Shown here: positions 9,265-18,718 of the stretch, one piece after another
How the letters are laid out: every line of letters starts with the position of its first letter
Numbering within the stretch: position 1 is the stretch's first letter
Origin: Aureispira sp050633105
GTDB lineage: Bacteria; Bacteroidota; Bacteroidia; Chitinophagales; Saprospiraceae
Reading direction: 5' to 3'
DNA length: 64,000 bases
Assembly (NCBI GenBank): GCA_050633105.1
Contig: JBOEFW010000084.1
Location: 35,597-99,596, forward strand
Program-made: the position numbers and the translations under genes
The notes under the pieces: model-generated
The model's database searches: none
Told to the model about the DNA's origin: nothing
Seen by the model: only the letters and a program-made list of their open reading frames with translations

Positions 9265-10398
9265 TCAATCAACACTTTGCAATAAAATTTCTAAACTTTT
9301 CCAAAGTTTTTGAGCGGTTTGATCCCAAGAAAAAAGTTGCCGCTGCACTCTACCTTTTTCAATAAGAACTTGTCTTAAATCAGCTTGCGACCATAATTTT
9401 TGCATGTGCTCAGCAATGGAATCAATAGAGGTAGGATCAACCAATAAGCCTGCATCTCCGACAACTTCTGGCATGGAAGAGGTCTTAGAAGTGATACTTG
9501 GCACATCACAATATAATGCTTCTAATAAAGGGATCCCAAAGCCCTCAAATAAGGAAACGTAGGTCAAGGCATAAGCTGCCCCAACAACAGAAGGCAATTC
9601 ATCTGTTGCCAAATAGCCTAGAAAAACAATATCGCCAGCATGTTCTAAAGTAGGTAATAATTGTTCAATAGGACTTCCTTTACCCATTCTACGTCCTACA
9701 ATCAGCATTTTGAGCGGGGAGGCTGTTGCTTTTTTGAATTGATTAAAGGCTTGAAGCAAGCGCTCTACATTCTTACGAGGATGAATAGAACCTACATACA
9801 AAAAATAAGGTTGTCCATCACTGTATTCAGCACGGACTTGTTCTATTGCTGCACTAGATAAGACCTTATAGCGTTCATGGCTTCCATTATAGACCACGTC
9901 AATCTTATTGGGGTCTCCCTCAAAACTTTCCACCATATCCTGTTTAGAATAGTTGGATACGGTCGCTATACGCCCTGCATTTGCTACAAATTTAGGAACA
10001 TAATGGTTGTAATATTGAAAGGTGCTAAAATTCACATGTCCTTTGAAATGCTTCCAAGCAATATCATGCAATACCATTAAAGTAGGCACTGGTGTACGTA
10101 ATGATAAAAAACCATCAGGAGAGACAAACACATCTGCTTTGTGCTGGCGCAAAATGCGTGGAATACTCCATTCATACCAACAATAAAACAACAAGGGATG
10201 GCGTGCTGGTGGAAAAGCAACCACTCCTGTCACATTATCTCCAAAAATGAATTGTTCCGAAAAAGGGCGATCAAAAATAAAGATAAATTCATGCTCAGGA
10301 TGCCACTCTACCCAACGCTTCATCGTTTCATGCGTAAACCAACCCAAGCCTTCCAGCTTGCCTTCCATCAAAAAACGAGTATTGACGGCTATTCTCAT
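9265..10398 (-). CDS. Glycosyltransferase family 4 (GT-B)
   Basis: 377 residues. N-terminal Rossmann half begins MRIAVNTRFLMEGKLEG. The C-terminal half carries the GT4 landmarks: FLYVGSIHPRKNVERLLQAF (nucleotide-sugar binding loop) and the EX7E motif in LFEGFGIPLLEALYCDVPSI, then MPEVVGDAGLLVDP. Known role of the family: retaining transfer of a sugar from NDP-sugar to glycan or lipid acceptors at the cytoplasmic face of the membrane. The acceptor cannot be told; capsule, LPS or exopolysaccharide are all possible. Its ATG overlaps the end of the upstream YyaL-like gene by 4 bp, indicating translational coupling. Confidence 0.88.
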   Translation of the reverse strand: MRIAVNTRFLMEGKLEGLGWFTHETMKRWVEWHPEHEFIFIFDRPFSEQFIFGDNVTGVVAFPPARHPLLFYCWYEWSIPRILRQHKADVFVSPDGFLSLRTPVPTLMVLHDIAWKHFKGHVNFSTFQYYNHYVPKFVANAGRIATVSNYSKQDMVESFEGDPNKIDVVYNGSHERYKVLSSAAIEQVRAEYSDGQPYFLYVGSIHPRKNVERLLQAFNQFKKATASPLKMLIVGRRMGKGSPIEQLLPTLEHAGDIVFLGYLATDELPSVVGAAYALTYVSLFEGFGIPLLEALYCDVPSITSKTSSMPEVVGDAGLLVDPTSIDSIAEHMQKLWSQADLRQVLIEKGRVQRQLFSWDQTAQKLWKSLEILLQSVD

Positions 10399-12464
10399 GT
10401 TCTATTTTTTAAAGCGTCTAATGCTTCCTCTACCGTATTCATGGGCAATCCACAAGCAAAGTTCTCACAGATAACTACCTGCAAGGCAGCTTCTTTATTC
10501 ATAACCTTCTTAGAAGCTTCATCTACTTCAAAATATACATTCAGCAAGAGCTGTTGCAATAAAATACGTCGAGTGCTAGCGGCCTCTTTTCCCAATAAGG
10601 CAACGGTTTTAATAGGATAAACTTCTGTTAGAAGAGCGGTTGCCCAACCACCAAACGAAGAAGGATATTTATTAACATTGTCTTCTAATAACGTCAACAT
10701 TTGTTGGGCTTGTTCTTGATAAGCGGCATTAGGGGCTAAGACGCCCAATTGTTGCAAGTTGTGCACCATCACGCTGTTTCCAGAAGGCATAGCACCATCA
10801 TAAATCGCTTTTCTATGGAACAAAATATCTTGTTGGGAAGCCGCTGTAAAATAATACAGGTGCTGTTTGTAATCCCAAAATTGTTGGTTGACAAATTCCG
10901 TGTACTGAACAGCTAATTCTTTATAATGTGCTTCTTGCGTGCATTGATACACTTCTAATAACGCTGCAATTAAAAAGGCATAGTCGTCTAAAAAGGCCGC
11001 ATGTTTTGCTGTTCCAGTGTGATAACTGTGGTATAGTGCCAATTCTTGCCCCTCTACTTTAAAGTTGTCCAATAAAAAGGCGAGTGCTGTTTTTGCCTCT
11101 TCCAAATAAGCCTCAACCCCTAGAGCACGATAGGCTTTTGCATAGGCTTTTACCAACAAAGCATTCCAATCCAATAGAATTTTATCATCCAATCCTGGAC
11201 GGATTCGATTGGCTCTTGCGGCTAATAATTGTGCGCGACCATCACTCAAAAACGCTTCTAACTCCGCCGCTTGCATTTCCCTATCCTTTAATTGAGCGAT
11301 TACAGTTTCTAAAGACCTTGGTAAATTCAAAATATTATGCCCTTCCCAGTTTCCTTCATCACTAATATCGTAGATTTCACAAAACAAGGGAGCGTGCTCT
11401 CCTAATACCGTTTCTACTTCGGCTTTAGACCAGACATAAAACTTGCCTTCGACTCCTTCTGAATCGGCATCCAACGCAGAATAAAAACCACCCTCAGGTG
11501 CTTTCATTTCGCGCGTTATCCAATCTAAAGTATCTATAATATGTTGGCGATAAATGGGTTTATGGCTAAGTTGATACCCTTCTGCTAGCAAACTCACTAA
11601 CAAAGCATTGTCATACAACATCTTCTCAAAATGTGGCACCAACCAACGCTCATCTACTGTATATCGGGCAAATCCACCTCCCAAGTGGTCATAAATTCCC
11701 CCTTGACACATTTTATCCAAAGACAATAGCAAATGTGTTCGAGCGGCATCATCGCCTGTCGCTAAATGATAGCGCAGACAATACTCTAATGCCATTGTTC
11801 CAGGGAATTTTGGGGCACCACCAAAACCACCATTCTCTTCATCAAAGTTTTGTTGTAAACTTTCAAAAATAGCCGCTAATTGCTGGCGATCTTTGCTCCG
11901 TTCTTGTTGGGTAGTTTCTTTGGAGCTAAGGTGGTCTTGTGCACGAGCCATGTAGTTCAGTAACTTCTCCGCTTGCGCTTCTACATCCGCTCGTCTTTCT
12001 CGATAAGCGGTAGAAATATTTTCTAATACTTGTGGCCAAGATGCCCGTTGATAAGCAGGCTGAGGAGGGAAGTAGGTACCTCCAAAAAAGGGCTGTTTAT
12101 TGGGTAATAAAAAGCAGTTAAGCGGCCAGCCACCTTGTCCATTCTGAATCAATTGGATCGCATCCATATAGATCGCATCTAAATCGGGACGCTCCTCTCG
12201 ATCAATTTTTATGTTGATAAAATGGTCATTCATATATTGAGCAATTTGCTCATTTTCAAAAGACTCTCGCTCCATCACATGGCACCAATGGCAAGTAGAA
12301 TAACCAATACTAACTAAGATTGGTTTGTCTTCTTTTTGGGCACGTTCCAAAGCCTCTGCTCCCCAAGGATACCACTCCACAGGATTGTACGCATGTTGCT
12401 GTAAATAAGGGCTGGTTTCGTGGATTAAATGATTGGGGGAATGTTGGTGGTCTTGACTCATCAT
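10395..12464 (-). CDS. Thioredoxin-domain protein of the YyaL / SPATA20 (DUF255) family
   Basis: 689 residues, usual for the family. The N-terminal DUF255 thioredoxin-like domain (about 8-170) opens with NHLIHETSPYLQQHAYNPV and carries the redox motif TCHWCHVMERESFEN; the rest is a six-hairpin (alpha/alpha)6 barrel-like region resembling N-acylglucosamine 2-epimerase or glycosidase folds (HFEKMLYDNALLV, GGFYSALDADSEGVEGKFYVW). Biochemical function is unknown in bacteria. It is cytoplasmic, with no signal peptide. Either of two adjacent ATGs (12464 or 12461) could start it. It lies 13 bp after a membrane-protein gene and overlaps the downstream glycosyltransferase, so the three form an operon. 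Confidence 0.88.
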   Translation of the reverse strand: MMSQDHQHSPNHLIHETSPYLQQHAYNPVEWYPWGAEALERAQKEDKPILVSIGYSTCHWCHVMERESFENEQIAQYMNDHFINIKIDREERPDLDAIYMDAIQLIQNGQGGWPLNCFLLPNKQPFFGGTYFPPQPAYQRASWPQVLENISTAYRERRADVEAQAEKLLNYMARAQDHLSSKETTQQERSKDRQQLAAIFESLQQNFDEENGGFGGAPKFPGTMALEYCLRYHLATGDDAARTHLLLSLDKMCQGGIYDHLGGGFARYTVDERWLVPHFEKMLYDNALLVSLLAEGYQLSHKPIYRQHIIDTLDWITREMKAPEGGFYSALDADSEGVEGKFYVWSKAEVETVLGEHAPLFCEIYDISDEGNWEGHNILNLPRSLETVIAQLKDREMQAAELEAFLSDGRAQLLAARANRIRPGLDDKILLDWNALLVKAYAKAYRALGVEAYLEEAKTALAFLLDNFKVEGQELALYHSYHTGTAKHAAFLDDYAFLIAALLEVYQCTQEAHYKELAVQYTEFVNQQFWDYKQHLYYFTAASQQDILFHRKAIYDGAMPSGNSVMVHNLQQLGVLAPNAAYQEQAQQMLTLLEDNVNKYPSSFGGWATALLTEVYPIKTVALLGKEAASTRRILLQQLLLNVYFEVDEASKKVMNKEAALQVVICENFACGLPMNTVEEALDALKNRT

Positions 12465-12477
12465 ACTTTAAAGGAGA

Positions 12478-12981
12478 CTAGCGTGCATTTTTGCGCAAAC
12501 GCGGAAAAATAAATAATAAGTTAGCAATTGTTTGTAGAGCCAACATAATTTCTAAAGTCATTGCTTTGCTCCAATAAATTTGGTACAACCCAAGAGCAAG
12601 CACAAAACCTAAGATATTAAGATACAAAAAGCGCCCTAATTTAAAGCGGTATTTCCTTCGAAAGAAAATTAATTTCAGGAGGTTCAAGACAATCAAATAT
12701 AGTCCCACCTGAAAAAACAATAAGGCAATATTATCAATCGTGTGGGGCTCTGAACGCTTCACATATTGACGATATAATTGCTCTTGTTGTTGCTCTTTGG
12801 GCGATAGTTCCTCTAGCAATTTTTGAGAATCGCCAATAGGCGATTTAAACTCAATGTGCCAGCTTGGGCGGTGCTTCACAATTATCATTCTATTGTCTTT
12901 GCTAGGGTGGTTTTTAACCCCAATGAACGATAATAGAAGTACCCCAATGGCAATCCAAAGTATAGGAAGAATTTGTTTCAT
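12478..12981 (-). CDS. Hypothetical membrane protein, first gene of the YyaL operon
   Basis: 167 residues from the ATG at 12981; the longer frame from 13017 adds a tail that interrupts the membrane start. One N-terminal membrane helix (QILPILWIAIGVLLLSFIG), a soluble segment with several charged residues (about 30-85), then three hydrophobic segments (IDNIALLFFQVGLYLIVL, FLYLNILGFVLALGLYQI, IMLALQTIANLLFIF). No family recognised. Its position 13 bp upstream of the DUF255 gene suggests co-transcription, with a possible link to envelope or glycan work through the glycosyltransferase third in line. Confidence 0.6.
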   Translation of the reverse strand: MKQILPILWIAIGVLLLSFIGVKNHPSKDNRMIIVKHRPSWHIEFKSPIGDSQKLLEELSPKEQQQEQLYRQYVKRSEPHTIDNIALLFFQVGLYLIVLNLLKLIFFRRKYRFKLGRFLYLNILGFVLALGLYQIYWSKAMTLEIMLALQTIANLLFIFPRLRKNAR

Positions 12982-13405
12982 ATCAAATGCGCTAACAACA
13001 CAGCTGTTGACAATCACTCTTTTTGGGTGGTCTAGGTCTGTTAAATGACCTGCAACATACTATATTTTTTTCTACTTTCTAAGCGTTCGACGATTTGGTC
13101 TTCTTAGTGCAGGTTCTAAGTTATCACTGCAAAATTAGCACGAATAATAGACTAGGGCCGTTAATTTTTGTCATAAAATTTTCTTAAAATCAAGCATTGC
13201 TCCTAGAAAAAATCATTGCTCCTCTAGTATATTACAGGGCATTGTTATTTTAACCCCTTTTTTTTTGATATTTTAGGGGGTCATAAGCATTTTTAAAGCT
13301 TACTACCCTTATTGGTTCCTAGTATCCAATAGATGCTGTTCTAGAAAATATTTTTTATTTAACAACAGTCCTATTTCCAAATTACTGACAAAATCGTTCG
13401 CTACC
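12982..13405. other. Divergent intergenic region
   Basis: About 420 bp between the minus-strand membrane protein operon and the plus-strand LRR gene. AT-rich, no credible ORF; should contain both promoters, but no unambiguous TAnnTTTG box was found. Confidence 0.5.
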
Positions 13406-15919
13406 ATGAGAATTCTTTTCATTGCCTTCTACTGCTTGAGCCATGTTCTTACCAGTCAAGCGCAAGTCTTGGAGGCCAAAGAATTAGAGGTTGCCCTCAA
13501 TAGAAAATATGTTTTCAGTTCTATGCGCTTGGCCCTTGAAAAACCAAAGGAAGTCTATAAACTCAAATTAAGAGGGATGGGAGATCGTCTATTGGCTATC
13601 GATGATCAAATCTCGCGTTTACAAGATACCATCAACCAAGTTCGTAGTGGCAGTGGCAGAATCAGCAATCGAGAAAAAAAGGTAGCTTCTTATCGCGCTA
13701 AAGTAGATCAATTGGAACGCACCAAGACCTACTATACGCTTGATAGTTTGAAATACTTACCCAAGCTCGTCTATTTAGATTTATCGTTCAATGATCTCAA
13801 AAGTCTCCCCGATGTTTTTGATCGCCTTCCCAATTTGAGGGTGCTTATCTTAAATAATAATCAATTAAAGGAATTGCCTAAGAGTTTTAAATACTTAATT
13901 GATTTAGAGGAATTAAGAATAGAAAACAACGACATTAAAGCACTAGATGACAATTTGTCTGCGCTTAAAGACTTAGAGTTATTTACCTTACAAAATAATA
14001 ACATCAAGACCTTTCCCAATGAAATGGGCAATTGGAATGGCTTAGAAATTTTGCGAGCAGACAGCAACGATTTGCGTGCCCTTCCTCCTAGTTTTGAAAA
14101 ACTAAAAGCACTGCGCTTATTAATTTTGAGTGAGAACAAAATTGACGAAATCCCAGAAGGCTTAGTACATTTTAAACAATTGCAAGAGCTCTATATCGAT
14201 AAGAATAGAATTAATGTGCTGCCACAACTCATTGGTAAATTGCACCAACTAAAAGTGCTCCATGCAGGAAGTAATAACCTCTCTCAAATTCCTCCTAGCA
14301 TTGGTTCTTGTCGGGCCTTATCTACCCTGAACTTATCCCACAACAACTTGAGATCTGTTCCCAAACCAGTGATACAGTTGGTAAATTTGAAGCATTTATA
14401 TCTAGATAATAATGTTATTAGCAGTATCCCTCAAAGTATGGGGTTACTCAACCAGTTAGAAGAACTACATTTATCCAATAATAGCTTGACAGAAGCCCCC
14501 TCCTCTATTGGGTTATTAACCATGTTGCGGGTACTTGATTTGGACAACAATCAACTCTCTGCGGTACCCCATTCCATCAAACAACTTAAGTTTTTGACAG
14601 AATGCTATTTACAAAACAATCAACTTAAAGAATTTCCAAGTTGCTTAGCGAAGCTCCGAAAGTTAGAGGTACTTTTTTTACAAGAAAACCTCATTACCAG
14701 TATTCCAGACTCTTGTATTTTTGGCTTATCTAACCTCCAAACTTTAGCGGCCAACAACAACCTTATTGATGATTTGCCTGATAGTTTAAATAACCTTAAA
14801 AACCTCAAACGACTTTATCTTTCTCATAATAATATTGATAAACTGCCGCGTACGATTGGTAGCTTAGACAAGCTGATTATTCTGAGTTTGGATCACAATA
14901 AATTGCGCAAATTACCTAGAGAGCTTTGCGAATTAGAAGATCTAGCTTATTTATTCTTAAAAGATAATGACCTCAGACAACTCCCTGATTGTTTTTATAA
15001 AGAGAAAAATGTTCCCCATCCACTCTTTTCTTTACGCCAATTAGAGTTGACTCGTAATCCTATTGGAGACAATCGCAGTAATCGAATGAAAGTACGCCGT
15101 CTAGGCCCTGATTATGCTACCATTTATATTTCAGAAGCGGATTGGACGCTAAGAGCCGTTGCGGAAGCCAAACGCGCGAATACCCGAGCAGAAAAAGCAG
15201 AAAAACTAGCGGAACAAGCAGCAGAACGAGCGAAATACGCGGCCGTTGTTGCAGCACAAGCCCGTGCTCGTGCCAAGGAAGCAGAAGCTAGAGCCAAAGA
15301 ATTAGCAGCCGCAGCCAAAGAGTTAGAATTAATCGCTGTTGAAGCAGAGAATGAATCGAAAGCAGCCGCAGCAGCAGCTGAAGCGGCAAAAGGCACACCA
15401 CAAGCCAAAGAGGCAGAAGCCAAAGCCAAACAAGCCGAGGCTAGAGCCAAAGAGGCAGAAGCCAAAGCCAAAGAAGCAAGTGCAAGAGCAGAGGAAGCAG
15501 AAGCCATTGCCAAAATAATTGTTGCCGATGCGCTCTCTAAAGAGCTATCGGCACAGGCCCGCGCCAAAGAAGCCGAACGCTTGGCCAAAGAAGCGCGTGA
15601 AAAAGCGGATGAAGCACAACGCTTAGCAGACGCAGCCAAGGCTAGAGCCAAAGGCAAGCCAGTTCCAGAAGTGGAAGAAGAAGATCCAGGCGAAACAGAA
15701 GAAGAACGCCTAGCACGTTTATTGGCAGAAGCTGCTGCTAAAGAGTTGGCAGATGCCCGCGCTCGCGCAGCGACTTCGCTTAAGATCAAATTAGCAGAAG
15801 AACGCATTAGAATCGCTGAAGCACGAATTGAATTAGCGGAAGAGCGAATTAATCGCGCTAAAATCACAGGAACAAAAGCAGATAAAAGAGCTAAAGACAT
15901 AGAGGACATGACGCCTTAG
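13406..15919 (+). CDS. Secreted LRR protein with long Ala-rich coiled coil
   Basis: 837 residues. Signal peptide (about 1-19, ending TSQAQ), a helical segment (about 25-110), then about 18 consecutive 23-residue leucine-rich repeats (about 117-535) of the form LxxLxLxxNxLxxLPxxIxxLx, for example LVYLDLSFNDLKSLPDVF. From about residue 575 to the end runs an extraordinary Ala/Glu/Lys/Arg helix built on repeats such as AKEAEARAKEAEAKAK, interrupted once by an acidic break (PEVEEEDPGETEEE). LRR arrays bind protein ligands; the tail should form a long rod or coiled coil. No T9SS tail and no membrane anchor, so it is probably periplasmic. Function unknown. It shares a bidirectional terminator with the convergent MFS gene. 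Confidence 0.75.
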   Translation: MRILFIAFYCLSHVLTSQAQVLEAKELEVALNRKYVFSSMRLALEKPKEVYKLKLRGMGDRLLAIDDQISRLQDTINQVRSGSGRISNREKKVASYRAKVDQLERTKTYYTLDSLKYLPKLVYLDLSFNDLKSLPDVFDRLPNLRVLILNNNQLKELPKSFKYLIDLEELRIENNDIKALDDNLSALKDLELFTLQNNNIKTFPNEMGNWNGLEILRADSNDLRALPPSFEKLKALRLLILSENKIDEIPEGLVHFKQLQELYIDKNRINVLPQLIGKLHQLKVLHAGSNNLSQIPPSIGSCRALSTLNLSHNNLRSVPKPVIQLVNLKHLYLDNNVISSIPQSMGLLNQLEELHLSNNSLTEAPSSIGLLTMLRVLDLDNNQLSAVPHSIKQLKFLTECYLQNNQLKEFPSCLAKLRKLEVLFLQENLITSIPDSCIFGLSNLQTLAANNNLIDDLPDSLNNLKNLKRLYLSHNNIDKLPRTIGSLDKLIILSLDHNKLRKLPRELCELEDLAYLFLKDNDLRQLPDCFYKEKNVPHPLFSLRQLELTRNPIGDNRSNRMKVRRLGPDYATIYISEADWTLRAVAEAKRANTRAEKAEKLAEQAAERAKYAAVVAAQARARAKEAEARAKELAAAAKELELIAVEAENESKAAAAAAEAAKGTPQAKEAEAKAKQAEARAKEAEAKAKEASARAEEAEAIAKIIVADALSKELSAQARAKEAERLAKEAREKADEAQRLADAAKARAKGKPVPEVEEEDPGETEEERLARLLAEAAAKELADARARAATSLKIKLAEERIRIAEARIELAEERINRAKITGTKADKRAKDIEDMTP

Positions 15920-15930
15920 TACAGCCATTT

Positions 15931-15977
15931 AAAAAGCGCGCTTTAGGGGGATATCCTTCTGAAGCGCGCTTTTTTAG
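15931..15977. terminator. Bidirectional terminator between LRR and MFS genes
   Basis: AAAAAGCGCGCTT (15931-15943) and AAGCGCGCTTTTT (15962-15974) form a perfect 13-bp stem with A and T tracts on opposite sides, able to stop both convergent transcripts. Confidence 0.85.
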
Positions 15978-15984
15978 TGGTTCA

Positions 15985-17235
15985 TTATTCGCCATCTCTT
16001 GCTTGTACAATCCGTTGATAAAAAAAGAGTAGAATGCCCATGCTTACAAAAATAAATAAACTCAAAAGGAGAAAAGCATAAATGACTTGTCCAGAGTTGT
16101 GGAAAAATGCTAGACTGAATAAGCTTAAAAAGAAGATTCTAGCAATAACATTGGTAATAAAAAAGATACTGTTCGCTCGGCCAATAACTTGGTTCGGCAA
16201 CACCTCAAAAAGATACGATACGCGGATCACTCGAATGCCAGCATTTGTTAAACCCAACAGAAGAGAAATTCCATAAAAAACCCATACCGAGCGCATTGTA
16301 ATCAATCCTATCAATTCTAAGCCACTTATCAACATCAGAATAACAATCGCCTTGACAAAAGGCATTCCTTTAAAAATCCGATGAATAGCCACTCCTGCTG
16401 TAATTGCCCCCAAAGCATAAAACAGTTCAGAAATAGCAAAAACCTGAGCAGGTTCTTCTAATACTTGAGCCACATACAGGGGTGCTAAATTAAACACGTG
16501 CAACAACGTTACAACAAATACAGCATGGGTTACGACTCCAAATAAAAACACATAAGAACGGTCACTTAAATACTTATAGCCCACTTTTAAACGAGTAAAA
16601 ACAGAACCAACTTCTTCTGAGCGCTCTGTCATAGGCACAAATCGGATGCTATAAATAATGGCTAATGCCACAAAATAAGTCCCTGCATCTAAGGCAAAAA
16701 TTTGAGACAAGCTCCACGGTTCTAAACGAATAGAAAACCATTGGGTCTGGAGTCCTCCTCCAATCAACAGAGCTGCTGCTGCTCCTGACAAGGCCGTTGC
16801 CAATTGACTTTGTACCTCTATATAAGAAGCAATTTTGTTATAATGCTCCCGCTCACTAATCTCCTGCATGAACGCATAAAAACAAGGATAATGCAGGTTG
16901 TAATTCCAAAAGGTCAAGGCAAACACACTCGCTGCCAAAATACTCGTATCCACTAAGCCGAGATATTCCAAATAAGCAATGGTACCAATCGCCATTCCAT
17001 TAATCACATTCAACACCAAAAAAATATGCTTGCGATTGTACTTATCAATCAGTGTACCTCCATAGAGTGACCAAAATAAACTACCAACAGTAATGAGGGC
17101 ATAAGCCACATTAAACCAATTGGATTGACCACTTTGTGCAAAGTAAGCAGGAATAGAAATCATACTGATTCCTTGGGCGATTCCTGAAATAAAATTCGCC
17201 AATAAAAGCAAGCGTACAGCAACTATATTTTTCAT
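15985..17235 (-). CDS. MFS transporter (exporter type)
   Basis: 416 residues with about 12 hydrophobic helices, the usual MFS layout. Cytoplasmic loop 2-3 carries a motif A variant, GGTLIDKYNRKHIFLVLNVI, typical of proton-coupled drug/H+ antiporters. The start (MKNIVAVRLLLLANFISGIA) leads straight into helix 1. Substrate cannot be inferred; multidrug or metabolite efflux is the default guess. Single gene, convergent with the LRR gene. Confidence 0.8.
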   Translation of the reverse strand: MKNIVAVRLLLLANFISGIAQGISMISIPAYFAQSGQSNWFNVAYALITVGSLFWSLYGGTLIDKYNRKHIFLVLNVINGMAIGTIAYLEYLGLVDTSILAASVFALTFWNYNLHYPCFYAFMQEISEREHYNKIASYIEVQSQLATALSGAAAALLIGGGLQTQWFSIRLEPWSLSQIFALDAGTYFVALAIIYSIRFVPMTERSEEVGSVFTRLKVGYKYLSDRSYVFLFGVVTHAVFVVTLLHVFNLAPLYVAQVLEEPAQVFAISELFYALGAITAGVAIHRIFKGMPFVKAIVILMLISGLELIGLITMRSVWVFYGISLLLGLTNAGIRVIRVSYLFEVLPNQVIGRANSIFFITNVIARIFFLSLFSLAFFHNSGQVIYAFLLLSLFIFVSMGILLFFYQRIVQARDGE

Positions 17236-17452
17236 GATAACTGTTCTTCTATTAGAATCGAAAAGATAGTTTTGAGCAAACCATTGGAAAGCTTCCTCTA
17301 TCTATTGGATGCGAAGGTAAGCCGTTGTTCTTTATTTTGTCAATTTCTATAGTTTTGTTTACTTTTGAAAGCCTTCTATCATTGACCATAACGCCTCCCC
17401 TCGTTTGGTAAACTTCTTTTTTAGCGAATAGTTGTATCTTTTTGCAAGCGCC

Positions 17453-18658
17453 ATGTCTTATACACCGTCTGATATACACCATCTCAAAAAATTAGCCTAT
17501 CATGCTAATTTAAACAATACTCTATTGGCCTTTGAATTAGTCAAAGGCAATGGTTGGGAGGAACGTTTGTCTACGCCTCTTTATTGGATGCACCAACGCT
17601 TTGTGCGAGAACAAAAAATCATATTAGTTGCCCAAATAGAGTACTTTTTGGAACAAAATGCTCCCAATTTATTAAAGCTTGGCGTTATATTTTCTTGGGC
17701 AACAATGCCCATTAATAGCCTACTCCAACAATGCGAATTATTAGAAGGAATTGTCCCACTAGATTATGGCGAATTAGCAGAAGCCTTATATCAATTACCC
17801 CTAAGTAATCTACAACAACAAGCGTTCTCACCTTTTCTTATTCGTTTTGGGAACAACAAAATGCAAGAAGAGTTATTCCCCTTATTGATCCGAAGACAGC
17901 ATACAGGTATTACTTCCTTGGATTTAAGTACCTATCAATTTAAAGAAATTCCAGCGGCCGTTTTGACCTTGGGACAATTGCAAGAGCTCCATTTAGATGC
18001 CAATCAATTAACAACCTTACCCGACCGTTGGGAGGCAATGGACCAATTGGAGATTCTTCATTTAAGAGAAAATCAACTGTCTACCCTCCCTCCTAGTTTT
18101 GCACAACTACAGGCTTTAAAGCGCCTTTACATTCAAGACAACCCTTGGGCTATTCAACAGTTAACTAAGATTTTAAAAGCATTGCCTTCATTGGAGTACA
18201 TCAGTGTTGGGCACAAAGCGGAAGAAGGCTTATGTCAATTAGAAGCCTTGGTGACCCATGGTTTGTTGAATGCATCAGAACAAGAACAAAGGTTGTTTTT
18301 AGCCTTAGAATTACAAGATCCTGTCGCCTTGGAACAACTAGATCTATTAGAATTATTAAGGGGATTGCAACATGAACAAGGCACTATTAGAGCTTTTGCG
18401 CGGGTACAATTATTAAAACGCCATCCCCCCCTCCTTCCTTTGGTTAAAACAGAGACCTCCATTGCCATTTTAGGCTTGGTTTCTTTTGCCATGCGTTTAC
18501 AATTAGAACAACTGAAAGCAGATGATTGGAAGATTACCAATGAAATTACGCCACAAACCACCCATTTATTATTAGGAGACCATCCAGAACAGTATGAAGC
18601 CGTCGCGGAGCGTACATTTGTTTTTGTATCAGAACAAGATGTCTTGACCTTATCCTAA
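17453..18658 (+). CDS. Cytoplasmic LRR protein with C-terminal BRCT-like segment
   Basis: 401 residues from the ATG at 17453; an in-frame TTG at 17432 is rejected. No signal peptide. The N-terminal 150 residues are helical, followed by about four or five LRRs (about 160-270: LDLSTYQFKEIPAAVL, LQELHLDANQLTTLP, LEILHLRENQLSTLP). After a helical linker, the last 70 residues (AILGLVSFAMRLQ, then WKITNEITPQTTHLLLGDHP and TFVFVSEQDVLTL) have the order and TTHLLLG motif of a BRCT domain. Known: BRCT domains bind phosphoproteins or DNA ends, and bacterial examples are mainly in NAD-dependent ligase. The BRCT call is by eye and needs a profile search. Followed by a strong terminator. Confidence 0.65.
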   Translation: MSYTPSDIHHLKKLAYHANLNNTLLAFELVKGNGWEERLSTPLYWMHQRFVREQKIILVAQIEYFLEQNAPNLLKLGVIFSWATMPINSLLQQCELLEGIVPLDYGELAEALYQLPLSNLQQQAFSPFLIRFGNNKMQEELFPLLIRRQHTGITSLDLSTYQFKEIPAAVLTLGQLQELHLDANQLTTLPDRWEAMDQLEILHLRENQLSTLPPSFAQLQALKRLYIQDNPWAIQQLTKILKALPSLEYISVGHKAEEGLCQLEALVTHGLLNASEQEQRLFLALELQDPVALEQLDLLELLRGLQHEQGTIRAFARVQLLKRHPPLLPLVKTETSIAILGLVSFAMRLQLEQLKADDWKITNEITPQTTHLLLGDHPEQYEAVAERTFVFVSEQDVLTLS

Positions 18659-18662
18659 AAAA

Positions 18663-18706
18663 TAAGGCGCAATTACTTGATAATAAGTAATTGCGCCTTA
18701 AAAAAT
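18663..18706. terminator. Bidirectional terminator
   Basis: TAAGGCGCAATTACTT (18663-18678) and AAGTAATTGCGCCTTA (18685-18700) make a perfect 16-bp stem with a 6-nt loop between two convergent genes. Confidence 0.85.
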
Positions 18707-18718
18707 AATCCTCTCATT

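Noticed and set aside
15124..15909. Long open frame on the minus strand inside the Ala-rich LRR gene
   Set aside because: It mirrors the repetitive Ala/Lys/Glu codons of the sense gene; Ser/Ala-only composition and no start context make it an artefact.
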